Positions 43,240 to 51,849 of a stretch of DNA of 64,000 nt are shown here, one piece after another; positions within the stretch are counted from its first letter, which is position 1, and the number at the start of each line of letters is the position of its first letter. Position numbers and translations under genes: made by a program. The DNA is from Betaproteobacteria bacterium. Its GTDB lineage: Bacteria > Pseudomonadota > Gammaproteobacteria > Burkholderiales > SG8-41. Where the stretch lies: positions 1 to 64,000 of the forward strand of contig JAKFUS010000033.1 of the NCBI GenBank assembly GCA_021732605.1, read 5' to 3'. The notes beneath the pieces were generated by a model, which was given only the letters and a program-made list of their open reading frames with translations, did not search any database and had not been told where the DNA came from.

Positions 43240-45249
43240 TTACTTGTACAGCGTCTGCGGCAACCAGAGGCCGATGCCCGGGAACATGTAAAGCAGTATC
43301 AGCGCGATCACCTGGATCACCATGAACGGCATCATGCCGAGGAAAATCTGGTTCAGCGTCACATGCCTGGGCGCCACGCCCTTCAGATAAAACGCGGCCA
43401 TGGCGACCGGCGGCGACAGGAACGCCGTCTGCAGATTCAGCGCCACCAGCAGGCCGAAGAACAGCGGATCGATGCCGAACTTGGGCAGCAGCGGGATGAA
43501 TATCGGCATGAAAATGACGATGATCTCGGTCCACTCCAGCGGCCAGCCGAGAATGAAAATGATGCACTGGGCAAGGATCATGAACTGCAGCGGCGTCAGG
43601 CCCAGCGACAGCACCCAGTGCTCGATGATCTCCTGGCCGCCAAGCAGCGCGAAGGCTGCCGAAAAAATCGCAGAACCGACGAACAGCCAGCACACCATGG
43701 CGCTGGTTTTTGCAGTCAGGAACGACGACTCCTTGAGGATGGTGCCCAGCTCGCGCACCGTCGTGCCGACAGCGCCCACACCCGGGTTGCCACGGTAATG
43801 CGCGATGAAGCGGTAGGCGGCAGCCAGCCACAGGCCGCCAAACGCGCCCACTGCCGCAGCTTCCGTCGGTGTCGCCAGTCCCATCACGATGGAGCCGAGC
43901 ACCGAGAGGATCAGCACCGCGAGCGGGAAAAAGGATCCCAGCAGCATTTTGAAGATTTCCAGACGCTGCCAACTCCACAGCCAGTAGATCAGCGCCATGC
44001 CCGCGGCACCGATGGCGAACATCACCCAGTACCAGATCGGCACCGGCAGACGTTCTGCGGTGGCCAGGGGCACCGCCGGTGCGGCTGCCGATTGCGCAGG
44101 CACTGCAACCGGTTCCTGCACTTTCCCGGTCGGCGGTTCCTGCAAGCCGGTGCCTTCCGCCGGTTTGTCCCCACCAGCCTCCGCCGGCGGCTCCTGCAAT
44201 CCGGTGCTCTCGCCACCCCCAACCAGTCCGGTCTCTTCCTTCACATCCACGGCGACATCGCCGCCCGCCTGCACCAATCCTGCCGTGTTGGCCTGCTGCA
44301 CCGGTGCGGTCGCCGTGTTGTAAAACAGCGCCAGAATGCCAATTATCGCCAGCGCCGGCAGCAGGGAAATAAACAACTGTGCCAGCACGGTTCGCGACGG
44401 AACGCCCGGCGCGCCACCCAGTGCACGGCCGAGGCCCACCAGTGCATTGCGTCCCCGCGCCTGCAGCGCCTCGGCAAACGCCGGCAGTGCGACAAAACGC
44501 TCCTTCTCGGGCAACGGCGGCATCCAGCTCGGTTTGATCAACGCCAATACAATCACATAACCGACGTACAGTCCCGCCAGCATGATGCCGGGGAAAAACG
44601 CGCCTGCGTAGAGCTGCACCACCGATACGCCGGCAGTCGCACCATACACAATCAACAGCACCGACGGTGGAATCAGAATGCCCAGGCAGCCGCCCGCGGT
44701 GATGGCGCCCGCGGCAATCTTGGTGTTGTAACCGGCGCGTAGCATCGCAGGCATCGCCAGCAGCCCCATCAGCGTCACCACCGCGCCGACAATCCCGGTG
44801 GCGGTCGCAAATATCGCGCAGGTGACGATGGTCGCCACAGCGAGTGACCCGGGTACCCGCGCCATGGACAGGTGCAGGCTTTTGAACAGCTTCTCGATCA
44901 GCGCCGCTCGTTCGACGAGGTAACCCATGAACACGAACAGCGGCACCGCGATCAGCACGTCATTCGACATCACGCCGTAAGCGCGCTGCACCATCAGGTC
45001 CAGCACCTGGCGGACAGCCAGATCAGGATCGACGCTGCGGTAGTAGAGCCACGCAAACAGCACGCCCATACCCATCAGCGTGAAGGCAGTCGGAAAGCCG
45101 AGCATGATCGCCACCACCACCAGCCCCAGCATCAGCAGGCCGAGGCTGCCGTTGGTCAGGTTGGTCCACGGCGTCAGCACGATGACCGGCACCACGATCA
45201 GCGCCATGATGGTGAAGCCGAACCACAGCTCCTTTCTGATTTTGATCAT
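43240..45249 (-). CDS. dctM: TRAP transporter large permease (DctM) with long insert
   Basis: A 669-residue permease, versus about 430 for usual DctM. The normal halves are clear: GFPTAFTLMGMGVLFAWL, AVPLFVFMGYLVERA, TAGGCLGILIPPSVLLI and, later, GLATPTEAAAVGAFGG and ALNLQTAFLSPPVAMAAFYL. Between them an insert of about 90 residues (312-402) is rich in Pro, Ala, Gly and Glu with a repeated TGLQEPP unit, followed by an extra hydrophobic segment (about 404-426). The insert may be a cytoplasmic or periplasmic linker. It overlaps dctQ by four bases. Confidence 0.93.
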   Translation of the reverse strand: MIKIRKELWFGFTIMALIVVPVIVLTPWTNLTNGSLGLLMLGLVVVAIMLGFPTAFTLMGMGVLFAWLYYRSVDPDLAVRQVLDLMVQRAYGVMSNDVLIAVPLFVFMGYLVERAALIEKLFKSLHLSMARVPGSLAVATIVTCAIFATATGIVGAVVTLMGLLAMPAMLRAGYNTKIAAGAITAGGCLGILIPPSVLLIVYGATAGVSVVQLYAGAFFPGIMLAGLYVGYVIVLALIKPSWMPPLPEKERFVALPAFAEALQARGRNALVGLGRALGGAPGVPSRTVLAQLFISLLPALAIIGILALFYNTATAPVQQANTAGLVQAGGDVAVDVKEETGLVGGGESTGLQEPPAEAGGDKPAEGTGLQEPPTGKVQEPVAVPAQSAAAPAVPLATAERLPVPIWYWVMFAIGAAGMALIYWLWSWQRLEIFKMLLGSFFPLAVLILSVLGSIVMGLATPTEAAAVGAFGGLWLAAAYRFIAHYRGNPGVGAVGTTVRELGTILKESSFLTAKTSAMVCWLFVGSAIFSAAFALLGGQEIIEHWVLSLGLTPLQFMILAQCIIFILGWPLEWTEIIVIFMPIFIPLLPKFGIDPLFFGLLVALNLQTAFLSPPVAMAAFYLKGVAPRHVTLNQIFLGMMPFMVIQVIALILLYMFPGIGLWLPQTLYK

Positions 45250-45857
45250 CGCCCGGCCTCCGGCTTGGCTGCAGCAGCCACTTCAACGTCTTCGGCGTGG
45301 ACCATTTCCTTCAGCTTTTCGACGTCAACTTCTTCGACATCCTCCTCACGCGACGGCCAGTAACCCTGGCGCAGGCAGACAATGCAGCGAACGATTTCGA
45401 CGATGCCCTGCAGCAGCAGGATGAAACCCGCCAGCGGAATAACCGTCTTGAAGGGATAGACCGGCGGGCCATCCGCAGTGATGTTCGAATGCTCGTTGAT
45501 CGACCACGATTCAGCGGCATAGAAATACCCGGCGTAGGTCAGTGCGATGACGCCGGGAACAAAAAACACGATATACAGCAGCAGATCCAGCGAGGCCTGG
45601 GTCCGTGGCTGAAAAAACCCGTAAAGCACATCGCCGCGCACATGGCCATTCTTGGACAACGTGTAAGCGCCCGCCATCATGAACAGCGTGCCGTAGAGCA
45701 TGATCATCGCATCGAATGCCCAGGCGTGGGGATTGTCGAGCGCGTATCGGGAAAACACCTCCCAGGTAATCAACAGCGTCAGCGCGACAATCAGCCACGA
45801 AAAAGACTGGCCGATGAAGGTGCTCAGTTTGTCGATAAACAGCAACAGTTTCTGCAT
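45246..45857 (-). CDS. dctQ: TRAP transporter small permease (DctQ)
   Basis: A 203-residue membrane protein with four hydrophobic helices (about 15-35, 48-68, 90-110, 138-158). Family segments are LLITWEVFSRYALDNPHAWAF (split), GAYTLSKNGHVRGDVLYGF and GFILLLQGIVEIVRC. The C-terminus is a charged tail, SREEDVEEVDVEKLKEM. It forms the membrane complex with DctM, using a four-base overlap. A terminator-like hairpin separates it from dctP. Confidence 0.93.
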   Translation of the reverse strand: MQKLLLFIDKLSTFIGQSFSWLIVALTLLITWEVFSRYALDNPHAWAFDAMIMLYGTLFMMAGAYTLSKNGHVRGDVLYGFFQPRTQASLDLLLYIVFFVPGVIALTYAGYFYAAESWSINEHSNITADGPPVYPFKTVIPLAGFILLLQGIVEIVRCIVCLRQGYWPSREEDVEEVDVEKLKEMVHAEDVEVAAAAKPEAGR

Positions 45858-45913
45858 GGCGTGAAATTCCGATCTTGTGAATCAAGCCGCCGTGGTGGCG
45901 CCTTCAGGCATCC

Positions 45914-45947
45914 AAAAAAAACACCATCCGGGGTGACCGGATGGTGT
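45914..45947 (-). terminator. Intercistronic terminator between dctP and dctQ
   Basis: On the minus strand ACACCATCCGG, a five-base loop and CCGGATGGTGT form a perfect 11-bp stem followed by eight T residues. It lies directly after dctP and before dctQ, so it probably reduces membrane-subunit expression relative to the binding protein. Confidence 0.9.
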
Positions 45948-45974
45948 GCGGTTCAATACATCAGCGTTCTCGCT

Positions 45975-47135
45975 TCAGGACTTCTTCGCCGGTGCGGCCT
46001 GCTTGCCGAAATAGTGGTTGTAGGCCATGCGACGGTTGACGTTGGTATCCAGATCCCAGCGCACCGCGCGCTCGGCGAACGCCTTCTGCGACGCCTCGAT
46101 CTCGACGAACAGCGGGTTGTCCTTGCGCTTGGCCGCTGCGGTGTCGTAACCGGTCAACTGGCGCTGCAGCACCGCATCCGGGGTCTTATAGAACTTGACG
46201 CCCTGCTTCTGCTGCATTTCGATGTAGTCCTGTGAGTAGCGATGGATCGCTTTCCACGACATGTCCTGGGAAGCGGCTTCCACGGCGTTCTCGATAATCG
46301 ACTTCATCTTCGCCGGCAACGCATCAAACTTGGTCTTGTTGAACATGATCTCGAACTGCTCGGCATTCTGGTGGAAGCTTTGCAGCATGCACACCTTGGA
46401 CACGTCCGGGAAACCGAGCAGCCGATCGGAAGAGGCGTTGTTGAATTCCGCCGCATCCAGCAGTCCGCGATCCATGGCCGGTACGATCTCGCCGCCGGGC
46501 AGCGCGTTGACCGCAGCCCCCAGTGCCGTGAACACATCAATCGAAATGCCCACTGTGCGGAATTTCAGGCCTTTGAAATCTTCAGCCTTGGTGATCGGCT
46601 TTTTGAACCAGCCCAGCGGCTGGGTCGGCATCGGCGCATACGGGAACGACACCACGTTGGCGCCGATCGAGGCATACAGCTTGGTCAGCAATTCCTTGCC
46701 GCCGCCGTATTTGTGCCAGGACAGCAGCATGTTGGCGTCCATGCCGTACGCCGGACCGGAACCCCACAGCGCCAGCGCATTCTGTTTGCCGTAGTGGTAG
46801 ACCAGCACGCCGTGGCCGCCATCGAGCGTGCCCTTGGACACCGCGTCGAGCAAGCCGAATGCCGGCACTACCGCGCCGGCAGGCAGCACTTCGATTTTCA
46901 GATCGCCGCCGGTCATGTCATTGACCTTCTTGGCAAAATCGAGCGCGTATTCGTGGAAAATATCCTTGGCCGGCCAGGTACTCTGCCAGCGCATGCTGAT
47001 CGGGCCAGCCTGCGCCTTCGCGATCATCGGGAACCCGGCAATGGCGGCGCCCGTGGTGGCGGCAGCTGCACCGGTCAGGAATTTACGCCGGGTGGGGCTG
47101 GCTTCTTTTTGCTTAACATCTTGTTTCTTAATCAT
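45975..47135 (-). CDS. dctP: TRAP transporter substrate-binding protein (DctP), Tat-exported
   Basis: A 386-residue periplasmic receptor. A twin-arginine signal is present: SPTRRKFLTGAAAATTGAA, cleaved near MIAKAQA. The mature part has ISMRWQSTWPAKDIFHEYA, MTGGDLKIEVLPAGAVVP and KAEDFKGLKFRTVG, typical of the mannitol/chloroaromatic/2-oxoacid-type DctP7 branch. GGAGGAG precedes the ATG at 47135. It delivers an organic acid to DctQM. Tat export suggests folding before export. Confidence 0.92.
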   Translation of the reverse strand: MIKKQDVKQKEASPTRRKFLTGAAAATTGAAIAGFPMIAKAQAGPISMRWQSTWPAKDIFHEYALDFAKKVNDMTGGDLKIEVLPAGAVVPAFGLLDAVSKGTLDGGHGVLVYHYGKQNALALWGSGPAYGMDANMLLSWHKYGGGKELLTKLYASIGANVVSFPYAPMPTQPLGWFKKPITKAEDFKGLKFRTVGISIDVFTALGAAVNALPGGEIVPAMDRGLLDAAEFNNASSDRLLGFPDVSKVCMLQSFHQNAEQFEIMFNKTKFDALPAKMKSIIENAVEAASQDMSWKAIHRYSQDYIEMQQKQGVKFYKTPDAVLQRQLTGYDTAAAKRKDNPLFVEIEASQKAFAERAVRWDLDTNVNRRMAYNHYFGKQAAPAKKS

Positions 47136-47451
47136 TTTGCTCCTCCAGATCACGATGACAACACGAAACCGCAACGGGTGCCTGCAAGCGCGTTATTGAT
47201 TAAATTCATTTACACGCACCCGTTACAACATTAGGGAATCAGCTACGAAGCACTCATTTGTATTTCTTTTTGTATAACCGTGAACTACGCAGATACTCGG
47301 ATTTCGCCATGTGCAAGGCGATATTGTTTGATGGTCATCCTAGCGCCCGAAGCTGCCGAAATCAAGCCTTCCGGTGAGCCTGATAGCGGGTCGATTCTAT
47401 CGCGGCAACTCTTACTGAATACTGACTGAAATCCCAGTCCAATCAATCCGT
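47136..47451. other. Intergenic region upstream of the TRAP operon
   Basis: This 316-base gap has no convincing gene. It holds the ribosome site GGAGGAG for dctP and an inverted repeat at 47173-47224 (see separate entry). The rest, which includes the downstream end of lutC, shows no hairpin with a T tract and no recognisable repeat. Confidence 0.6.
47173..47224. promoter_or_regulatory. Inverted repeat upstream of dctP
   Basis: AACGGGTGC (47173-47181) and GCACCCGTT (47216-47224) are perfect inverted halves separated by 34 bases. They lie 38-89 bases upstream of the dctP start and could be paired operator half-sites for DNA looping or a dimeric regulator. No regulator gene is adjacent. Confidence 0.35.
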
Positions 47452-48099
47452 TCAGGGCAGCAGCAGCAAGTGCACCCGGTACGGTCCGTGTGCGCCCAGC
47501 GTAACGGTTTGCTCAATATCCGCCGTGCGCGAAGGTCCGGAAATGAAATTGACGGCCCGCGGCAAGGCGTCCCTTTCGCGACGCAGCAAGGCCCAGCCGT
47601 CTTCCATGCCGGTCACGATGCGGTTGCGCGAAACCACTGCAATATGGGTTTCCGGCAACAGGCTGGTCGCGGGCGGCGTATCGGGTCCGGAACACATCAT
47701 CAGCGTTCCGGTTTCAGCAATCGCGCAAAAAGCGCCGGTGATGCCGACCAGATCGTCACCACCAGCAGAACGCACTTCAACCCGCAATCCCTGCGCTGCC
47801 CAGTCCAGCCCCGCAAACTCCGGCCAACACACCGCGGTCGACACCAGATTCAGGTCGCGCAGGTAGCGCGCCACGGCTGCGGGAATGTCCGCAACCGTTG
47901 TTACTGTATCAATGGTCGTTGACAGATTCAGCGCACGGTCGCGAAAGCGCGCTTCGATATCAGCATCCACCTGCGGCCGCGGCCCCTGCGGATGCGCCGC
48001 GATGTATTGAGCAACCGCTTCCCGCTCTTCAGAATGCCCCGTGACCGCCCTGCCCTGGGCAGTACGGATGCGGGCAAGGATGTTGGCGCGAGCAGACAT
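47452..48099 (-). CDS. lutC: LUD-domain protein, LutC type
   Basis: A 215-residue LutC/YkgG protein of the LUD fold, a subunit of the iron-sulfur lactate dehydrogenase LutABC. It shows MSARANILARIRTAQGR, GLDWAAQGLRVEVRSAGGDD (split), GITGAFCAIAETGTLMM and a C-terminal SGPSRTADIEQTVTLGAHGP segment. The ATG at 48099 is seven bases after heptamer element H3. Its partner LutB is encoded beyond mmsA, on the same strand. No LutA is seen. Confidence 0.9.
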   Translation of the reverse strand: MSARANILARIRTAQGRAVTGHSEEREAVAQYIAAHPQGPRPQVDADIEARFRDRALNLSTTIDTVTTVADIPAAVARYLRDLNLVSTAVCWPEFAGLDWAAQGLRVEVRSAGGDDLVGITGAFCAIAETGTLMMCSGPDTPPATSLLPETHIAVVSRNRIVTGMEDGWALLRRERDALPRAVNFISGPSRTADIEQTVTLGAHGPYRVHLLLLP

Positions 48100-48105
48100 T
48101 TCTCT

Positions 48106-48230
48106 AGGATTGAGGAGCGAGGATTGAGGATTGAGGAAAAGCTGCCGGAATGGGCACAGCGCGGCATATCCCCTGTTTTCCCTCAATCCTCAATCCCCAA
48201 TCCTCCATCCTGAACTCACTCCTCACTCCT
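48106..48230. repeat. Heptamer hairpin element H3
   Basis: Plus-strand left arm: AGGATTG, AGGAGCG, AGGATTG, AGGATTG, AGGAAAA (48106-48140). Right arm: CTCAATC twice, CCCAATC, CTCCATC, CTGAACT, CACTCCT twice (48182-48230). The loop holds GGAATGGGCACAGCG. The heptamer sequence differs from H1 and H2, but the layout and the AATGGGC string are shared. It fills the mmsA-lutC gap: four bases after the mmsA stop to six before the lutC start. Confidence 0.85.
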
Positions 48231-48234
48231 AAAA

Positions 48235-49755
48235 TCATCCCAGCGTCGGCATGTTGAAACCGCCGGACACCGCCTTGTCATCCGGCCAGCGTGTGGTGAC
48301 CACCTTGCCGCGGGTGTAGAAGCGCACGCCCTCGGGGCCGTGCACATGCTGGTCGCCGAACAGTGAATTGCGCCAGCCGCCGAAGGAGTAATAGGCAATC
48401 GGCACCGGGATCGGCACATTGACGCCGACCATGCCGACCTCGATCTCGCGTTCGAAACGGCGCGCAGCACCGCCGGAACGGGTGAACACCGCCGTGCCGT
48501 TGGCGTAAGGATTGGCATTGATCAGCTTGATCGCCTCGTCCAGCGATTTCACGCGCAGCACCACCAGCACCGGCCCGAAAATTTCGTCCTTGTAGATGGT
48601 CATATCGGGTTTGACATGATCGAACAGCGAAGCGCCGATAAAAAAACCTTCTTCATGGCCCGCGACCTTGACGCCACGGCCATCAAGCACCAGTTTCGCG
48701 CCAGCCGCCACGCCCTGATCCACATAGCCTGCAATCTTGTCGCGGTGCACGCGGCTGATCACCGGCCCCATGTCGGCGTCTTTCTGTTGTCCTGCGCCGA
48801 TCTTGAGTTTGCCCGCCGCCGCTTTCAGCTTGGCCACCAGCTGGTCGGCAATTTCCTCGACCGCCACCACCGCAGAAATCGCCATGCAGCGCTCACCCGC
48901 CGAACCATAGGCGGCGCCGATCAGTCCGTCGGCGGCGAATTCAAGGTCGGCATCGGCCAGCACCACGGCATGGTTTTTCGCACCACCCAGTGCCTGCACC
49001 CGCTTGCCTTCTTTGGCGCAGGTTTCGTAGATGTATTTTGCAATCGGCGTCGAACCGACGAAGGACACCGCTTTCACGTCCGGGTGATGCAACAGCGCAT
49101 CGACCGCTTCCTTGTCGCCGTGCACCACATTGAGCACGCCGTCGGGCAGCCCAGCCTCAGTAAACAATTCCGCCATGCGCATCGACGCCGATGGCACTTT
49201 TTCCGAGGGCTTCAGCACGAAGGTATTGCCGCAGGCGATCGCCACCGGGAACATCCACAACGGCACCATCACCGGAAAATTGAAGGGCGTGATTCCCGTG
49301 CACACACCCAAGGGCTGGCGCAGCGAATGGGTATCGACGCCGGTGCCGACATCCTCACTCATCTCGCCCTTCAGCAGGTGCGGAATGCCCATTGCGAATT
49401 CGACAACCTCGATGCCGCGCTGTACTGAGCCCATCGCGTCAGGCAAGGTCTTGCCGTGCTCTTCGGTCACCAGCCGCGCCAGCTCTTCGTGATGGGCAAC
49501 GAGGAGCTCGCGGAATTTCATCACGATGCGCGCGCGACGCAGCGGCGGCGTATCGCGCCAGGCCGGGAAGGCGCGCTGCGCAGAGGCGACCGCGGTATCA
49601 ACATCACGCGCATTCGCCAGCGGCACCTGGCGGACAACCTTGCCGGTTGCAGGATTGGTCACGCCCACACTGCGGATCGAAGTGGCTTGTTGTGCCTTGC
49701 CATCGATCCACAAAGGAATGGCGGCAAGGGTATTGATGTCTGCTGGTTTGTTCAT
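48235..49755 (-). CDS. mmsA: CoA-acylating methylmalonate-semialdehyde dehydrogenase
   Basis: A 506-residue aldehyde dehydrogenase family protein. Segments PLGVCTGITPFNFPVMVPLWMF, GVLNVVHGDKEAVDALL, SFVGSTPIAKYIYETC and the nucleophile C290 in GSAGERCMAI match MmsA. The enzyme converts methylmalonate semialdehyde to propionyl-CoA and malonate semialdehyde to acetyl-CoA. GGAGAG precedes the ATG. It lies between lutB and lutC on the same strand, an unusual order. A beta-hydroxyacid dehydrogenase lies 9 kb away. Confidence 0.94.
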   Translation of the reverse strand: MNKPADINTLAAIPLWIDGKAQQATSIRSVGVTNPATGKVVRQVPLANARDVDTAVASAQRAFPAWRDTPPLRRARIVMKFRELLVAHHEELARLVTEEHGKTLPDAMGSVQRGIEVVEFAMGIPHLLKGEMSEDVGTGVDTHSLRQPLGVCTGITPFNFPVMVPLWMFPVAIACGNTFVLKPSEKVPSASMRMAELFTEAGLPDGVLNVVHGDKEAVDALLHHPDVKAVSFVGSTPIAKYIYETCAKEGKRVQALGGAKNHAVVLADADLEFAADGLIGAAYGSAGERCMAISAVVAVEEIADQLVAKLKAAAGKLKIGAGQQKDADMGPVISRVHRDKIAGYVDQGVAAGAKLVLDGRGVKVAGHEEGFFIGASLFDHVKPDMTIYKDEIFGPVLVVLRVKSLDEAIKLINANPYANGTAVFTRSGGAARRFEREIEVGMVGVNVPIPVPIAYYSFGGWRNSLFGDQHVHGPEGVRFYTRGKVVTTRWPDDKAVSGGFNMPTLG

Positions 49756-49772
49756 GAAGCTCTCCGAAATCC

Positions 49773-51179
49773 TTAATTCTTGTTTTTTGCTTTATACATC
49801 TCACGAAATGTCTTGCCGGCGGGCGCCGGAAAATCGCGCCGATCGGTCCATCCCCCCCCGAACGGCAGGCTGCGAATCATACCCTCCCGATTCGCCATCG
49901 CTTTCAGCGCGCGCACCTTGATTCTGGTCATCAGCCCGTACACGGATGGATGTTGTGCCAGCCAGCCCCAGGCGCGCAGCGCAGCGACCTCATGCCAGGG
50001 CTTCAGTCCCTGCTCGAACTGGCGCTCGCGCAGTTTGCGCAGCAAATCAGGCAGTGGAATTTTAACCGGACAGGCGACGCTGCACTGACCGCACAAGGTC
50101 GATGCATTGGGCAGGTCGGGTGCATTTTCCAGGCCGATGTAGGTCGGGGTCAGAATCGCACCCATCGGCCCCGGATAGACCCATCCGTAAGCATGGCCCC
50201 CGACACTCTGATACACCGGACAATGGTTCATGCAGGCGCCGCAACGGATACAGCGCAGCATCTCCTGCAGGTCGCCGCCGATCAGTTTGGTACGTCCTGC
50301 ATCAACGAGGATTACGTGGAAATGCTCCGGCCCATCGAGGTCACCAGCGCGGCGCGGGCCAGTGGTCACTGAAATGTAATTGGTGATGCTCTGCCCTGTG
50401 CCGTGACGCGGCAGCAGGCGCAGCAGCGTGGTGACATCCTCCAGCGTCGGCACCACTTTTTCGATACCGGTGATCGCCACATGCACGCGCGGCAATGTCG
50501 TCACCATGCGCCCGTTGCCTTCATTGGTGACGATCAGCGTCGAGCCGGTTTCGGCAATGATGAAATTGGCGCCGGAAACACCCATGTCCGCCGACAGAAA
50601 ATGCGGCCGCAGTTTTTCCCGCGCCTCGCGGCACAGCGCCGGGATGTCGGTCAGCCGCGGGGCATTGTGTTTTTCCGCGAACAGATCCGACACTTCTTCG
50701 CGCGTCTTGTGCACCACGGGTGCCACAATGTGCGATGGCGGTTCTTTGGCCAGTTGCAGGATGTATTCGCCGAGATCGGTCTCGATGACCTCCAGCCCGG
50801 CACCGATCAGGGCATCGTTCAGCGCGCATTCCTCGGTCACCATCGACTTTGACTTAATGACCTTGCGCACACCGTGCTGCGCGGCGATTTCTTTGACGAT
50901 GCGGTTGACGTCGTCGTGGGTTTCCGCCCAGTGCACCACCGTGCCGCGGGCCGTGGCATTGCGTTCAAAGGTGTCCAGCCAGACGTCCAGGTTCGCCAGC
51001 GCGCGGTCGCGGATCGCCGCCGCGGCATCACGAATATCCTGAAAATTGTCCAGTTCGGCCACGCGGTCCGCCCGGCCTTTGACAAAATTGCCCTGCAATT
51101 TCTTCAAGGCACCCTGCAAACGGACGTCGGCCAGCTTGGCCCCGGCCCGCGCCTTGAAATGCATGGAGGTAATCTGCAT
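49773..51179 (-). CDS. lutB: Iron-sulfur protein, LutB type
   Basis: A 468-residue LutB/YkgF protein. The N-terminal LUD-like domain has VVHWAETHDDVNRIV, SKSMVTEECALNDAL and SGANFIIAETGSTLIVTNEG. Two [4Fe-4S] sites follow: CIRCGACMNHCPVY and CGQCSVACPVKIP. With LutA and LutC it would oxidise L-lactate. The start at 51179 gives the family length; the open frame extends upstream only as antisense to nasT. The start is 63 bases from the divergent nasT start. Confidence 0.91.
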   Translation of the reverse strand: MQITSMHFKARAGAKLADVRLQGALKKLQGNFVKGRADRVAELDNFQDIRDAAAAIRDRALANLDVWLDTFERNATARGTVVHWAETHDDVNRIVKEIAAQHGVRKVIKSKSMVTEECALNDALIGAGLEVIETDLGEYILQLAKEPPSHIVAPVVHKTREEVSDLFAEKHNAPRLTDIPALCREAREKLRPHFLSADMGVSGANFIIAETGSTLIVTNEGNGRMVTTLPRVHVAITGIEKVVPTLEDVTTLLRLLPRHGTGQSITNYISVTTGPRRAGDLDGPEHFHVILVDAGRTKLIGGDLQEMLRCIRCGACMNHCPVYQSVGGHAYGWVYPGPMGAILTPTYIGLENAPDLPNASTLCGQCSVACPVKIPLPDLLRKLRERQFEQGLKPWHEVAALRAWGWLAQHPSVYGLMTRIKVRALKAMANREGMIRSLPFGGGWTDRRDFPAPAGKTFREMYKAKNKN

Positions 51180-51242
51180 GGCCACTAGTATATAGGGTGC
51201 CCCGGAGCCCCTTTCTGGTACGCATTTTGCATAAATACGGGC

Positions 51243-51815
51243 ATGAAAATCATGCTCTTTGACGAGTCCCCGGAACGCTCCCTGTTTCTGCGCATGACCC
51301 TGGAGCGGCTGGGCCACGAAATTGTCGCTGAAGTCTCGGATTCGCGGCAGCTCTATGACGCAGTCCAGCGCCAGTCCCCGGACGCCATCATCATCGACAC
51401 CGAATCCCCCAGCCGCGACACGCTGGAGCATCTGTGCATGATCACCGAAAGCTGCCCGCGGCCCATTGTGATGTTCACCCAGGATGCCAAGCGCGAATCC
51501 ATCCGCGAGGCGGTGCGTGCTGGCGTCACTGCCTACATCGTCGATGGCCTCGCTGCTGAACGCATCGAACCCATCATCGAAACTGCGGTAGCGCATTTTG
51601 AAGCCTTCCAGTCAGTCCAGACTGAACTCGCGCAGACCCGCAGCAAACTCTCGGAGCGCAAACTGGTCGAGCGCGCCAAGGGCATCCTCATGAAGGAAAA
51701 GAAAATCTCCGAAGAAGAGGCTTTCGGTCTGCTGCGCAAGCTGGCGATGGATCGCAGCACACCGCTGGGCACCGTGGCCGAACAGGTCATTACCTTCGCC
51801 AAACTGCTCGGCTGA
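51243..51815 (+). CDS. nasT: NasT/NasR-type ANTAR response regulator
   Basis: A 190-residue antiterminator. The receiver-like domain (1-120) has D52 in IIIDTESPSRDTLEHL. The C-terminal ANTAR RNA-binding domain (about 130-185) shows LVERAKGILMKEKKISEEEA and a FGLLRKLAMDRSTPL helix. NasT normally binds two-hairpin leader RNA when nitrate is present and is held inactive by NasS; no nasS gene is next to it. The leader of the following operon carries a matching hairpin and terminator. Confidence 0.93.
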   Translation: MKIMLFDESPERSLFLRMTLERLGHEIVAEVSDSRQLYDAVQRQSPDAIIIDTESPSRDTLEHLCMITESCPRPIVMFTQDAKRESIREAVRAGVTAYIVDGLAAERIEPIIETAVAHFEAFQSVQTELAQTRSKLSERKLVERAKGILMKEKKISEEEAFGLLRKLAMDRSTPLGTVAEQVITFAKLLG

Positions 51816-51849
51816 TTCAGCGAAATACGCGCCACCGCTGTGCCTGGAT

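Noticed and set aside
42775-44742. 655-codon plus-strand open frame
   Set aside because: It is antisense to the amidase and dctM genes. The translation is Arg/His/Gln-rich without recognisable domains.
51180-51596. N-terminal extension of lutB
   Set aside because: It is antisense to nasT and shows no similarity to the LutB family. The start at 51179 gives the usual length.
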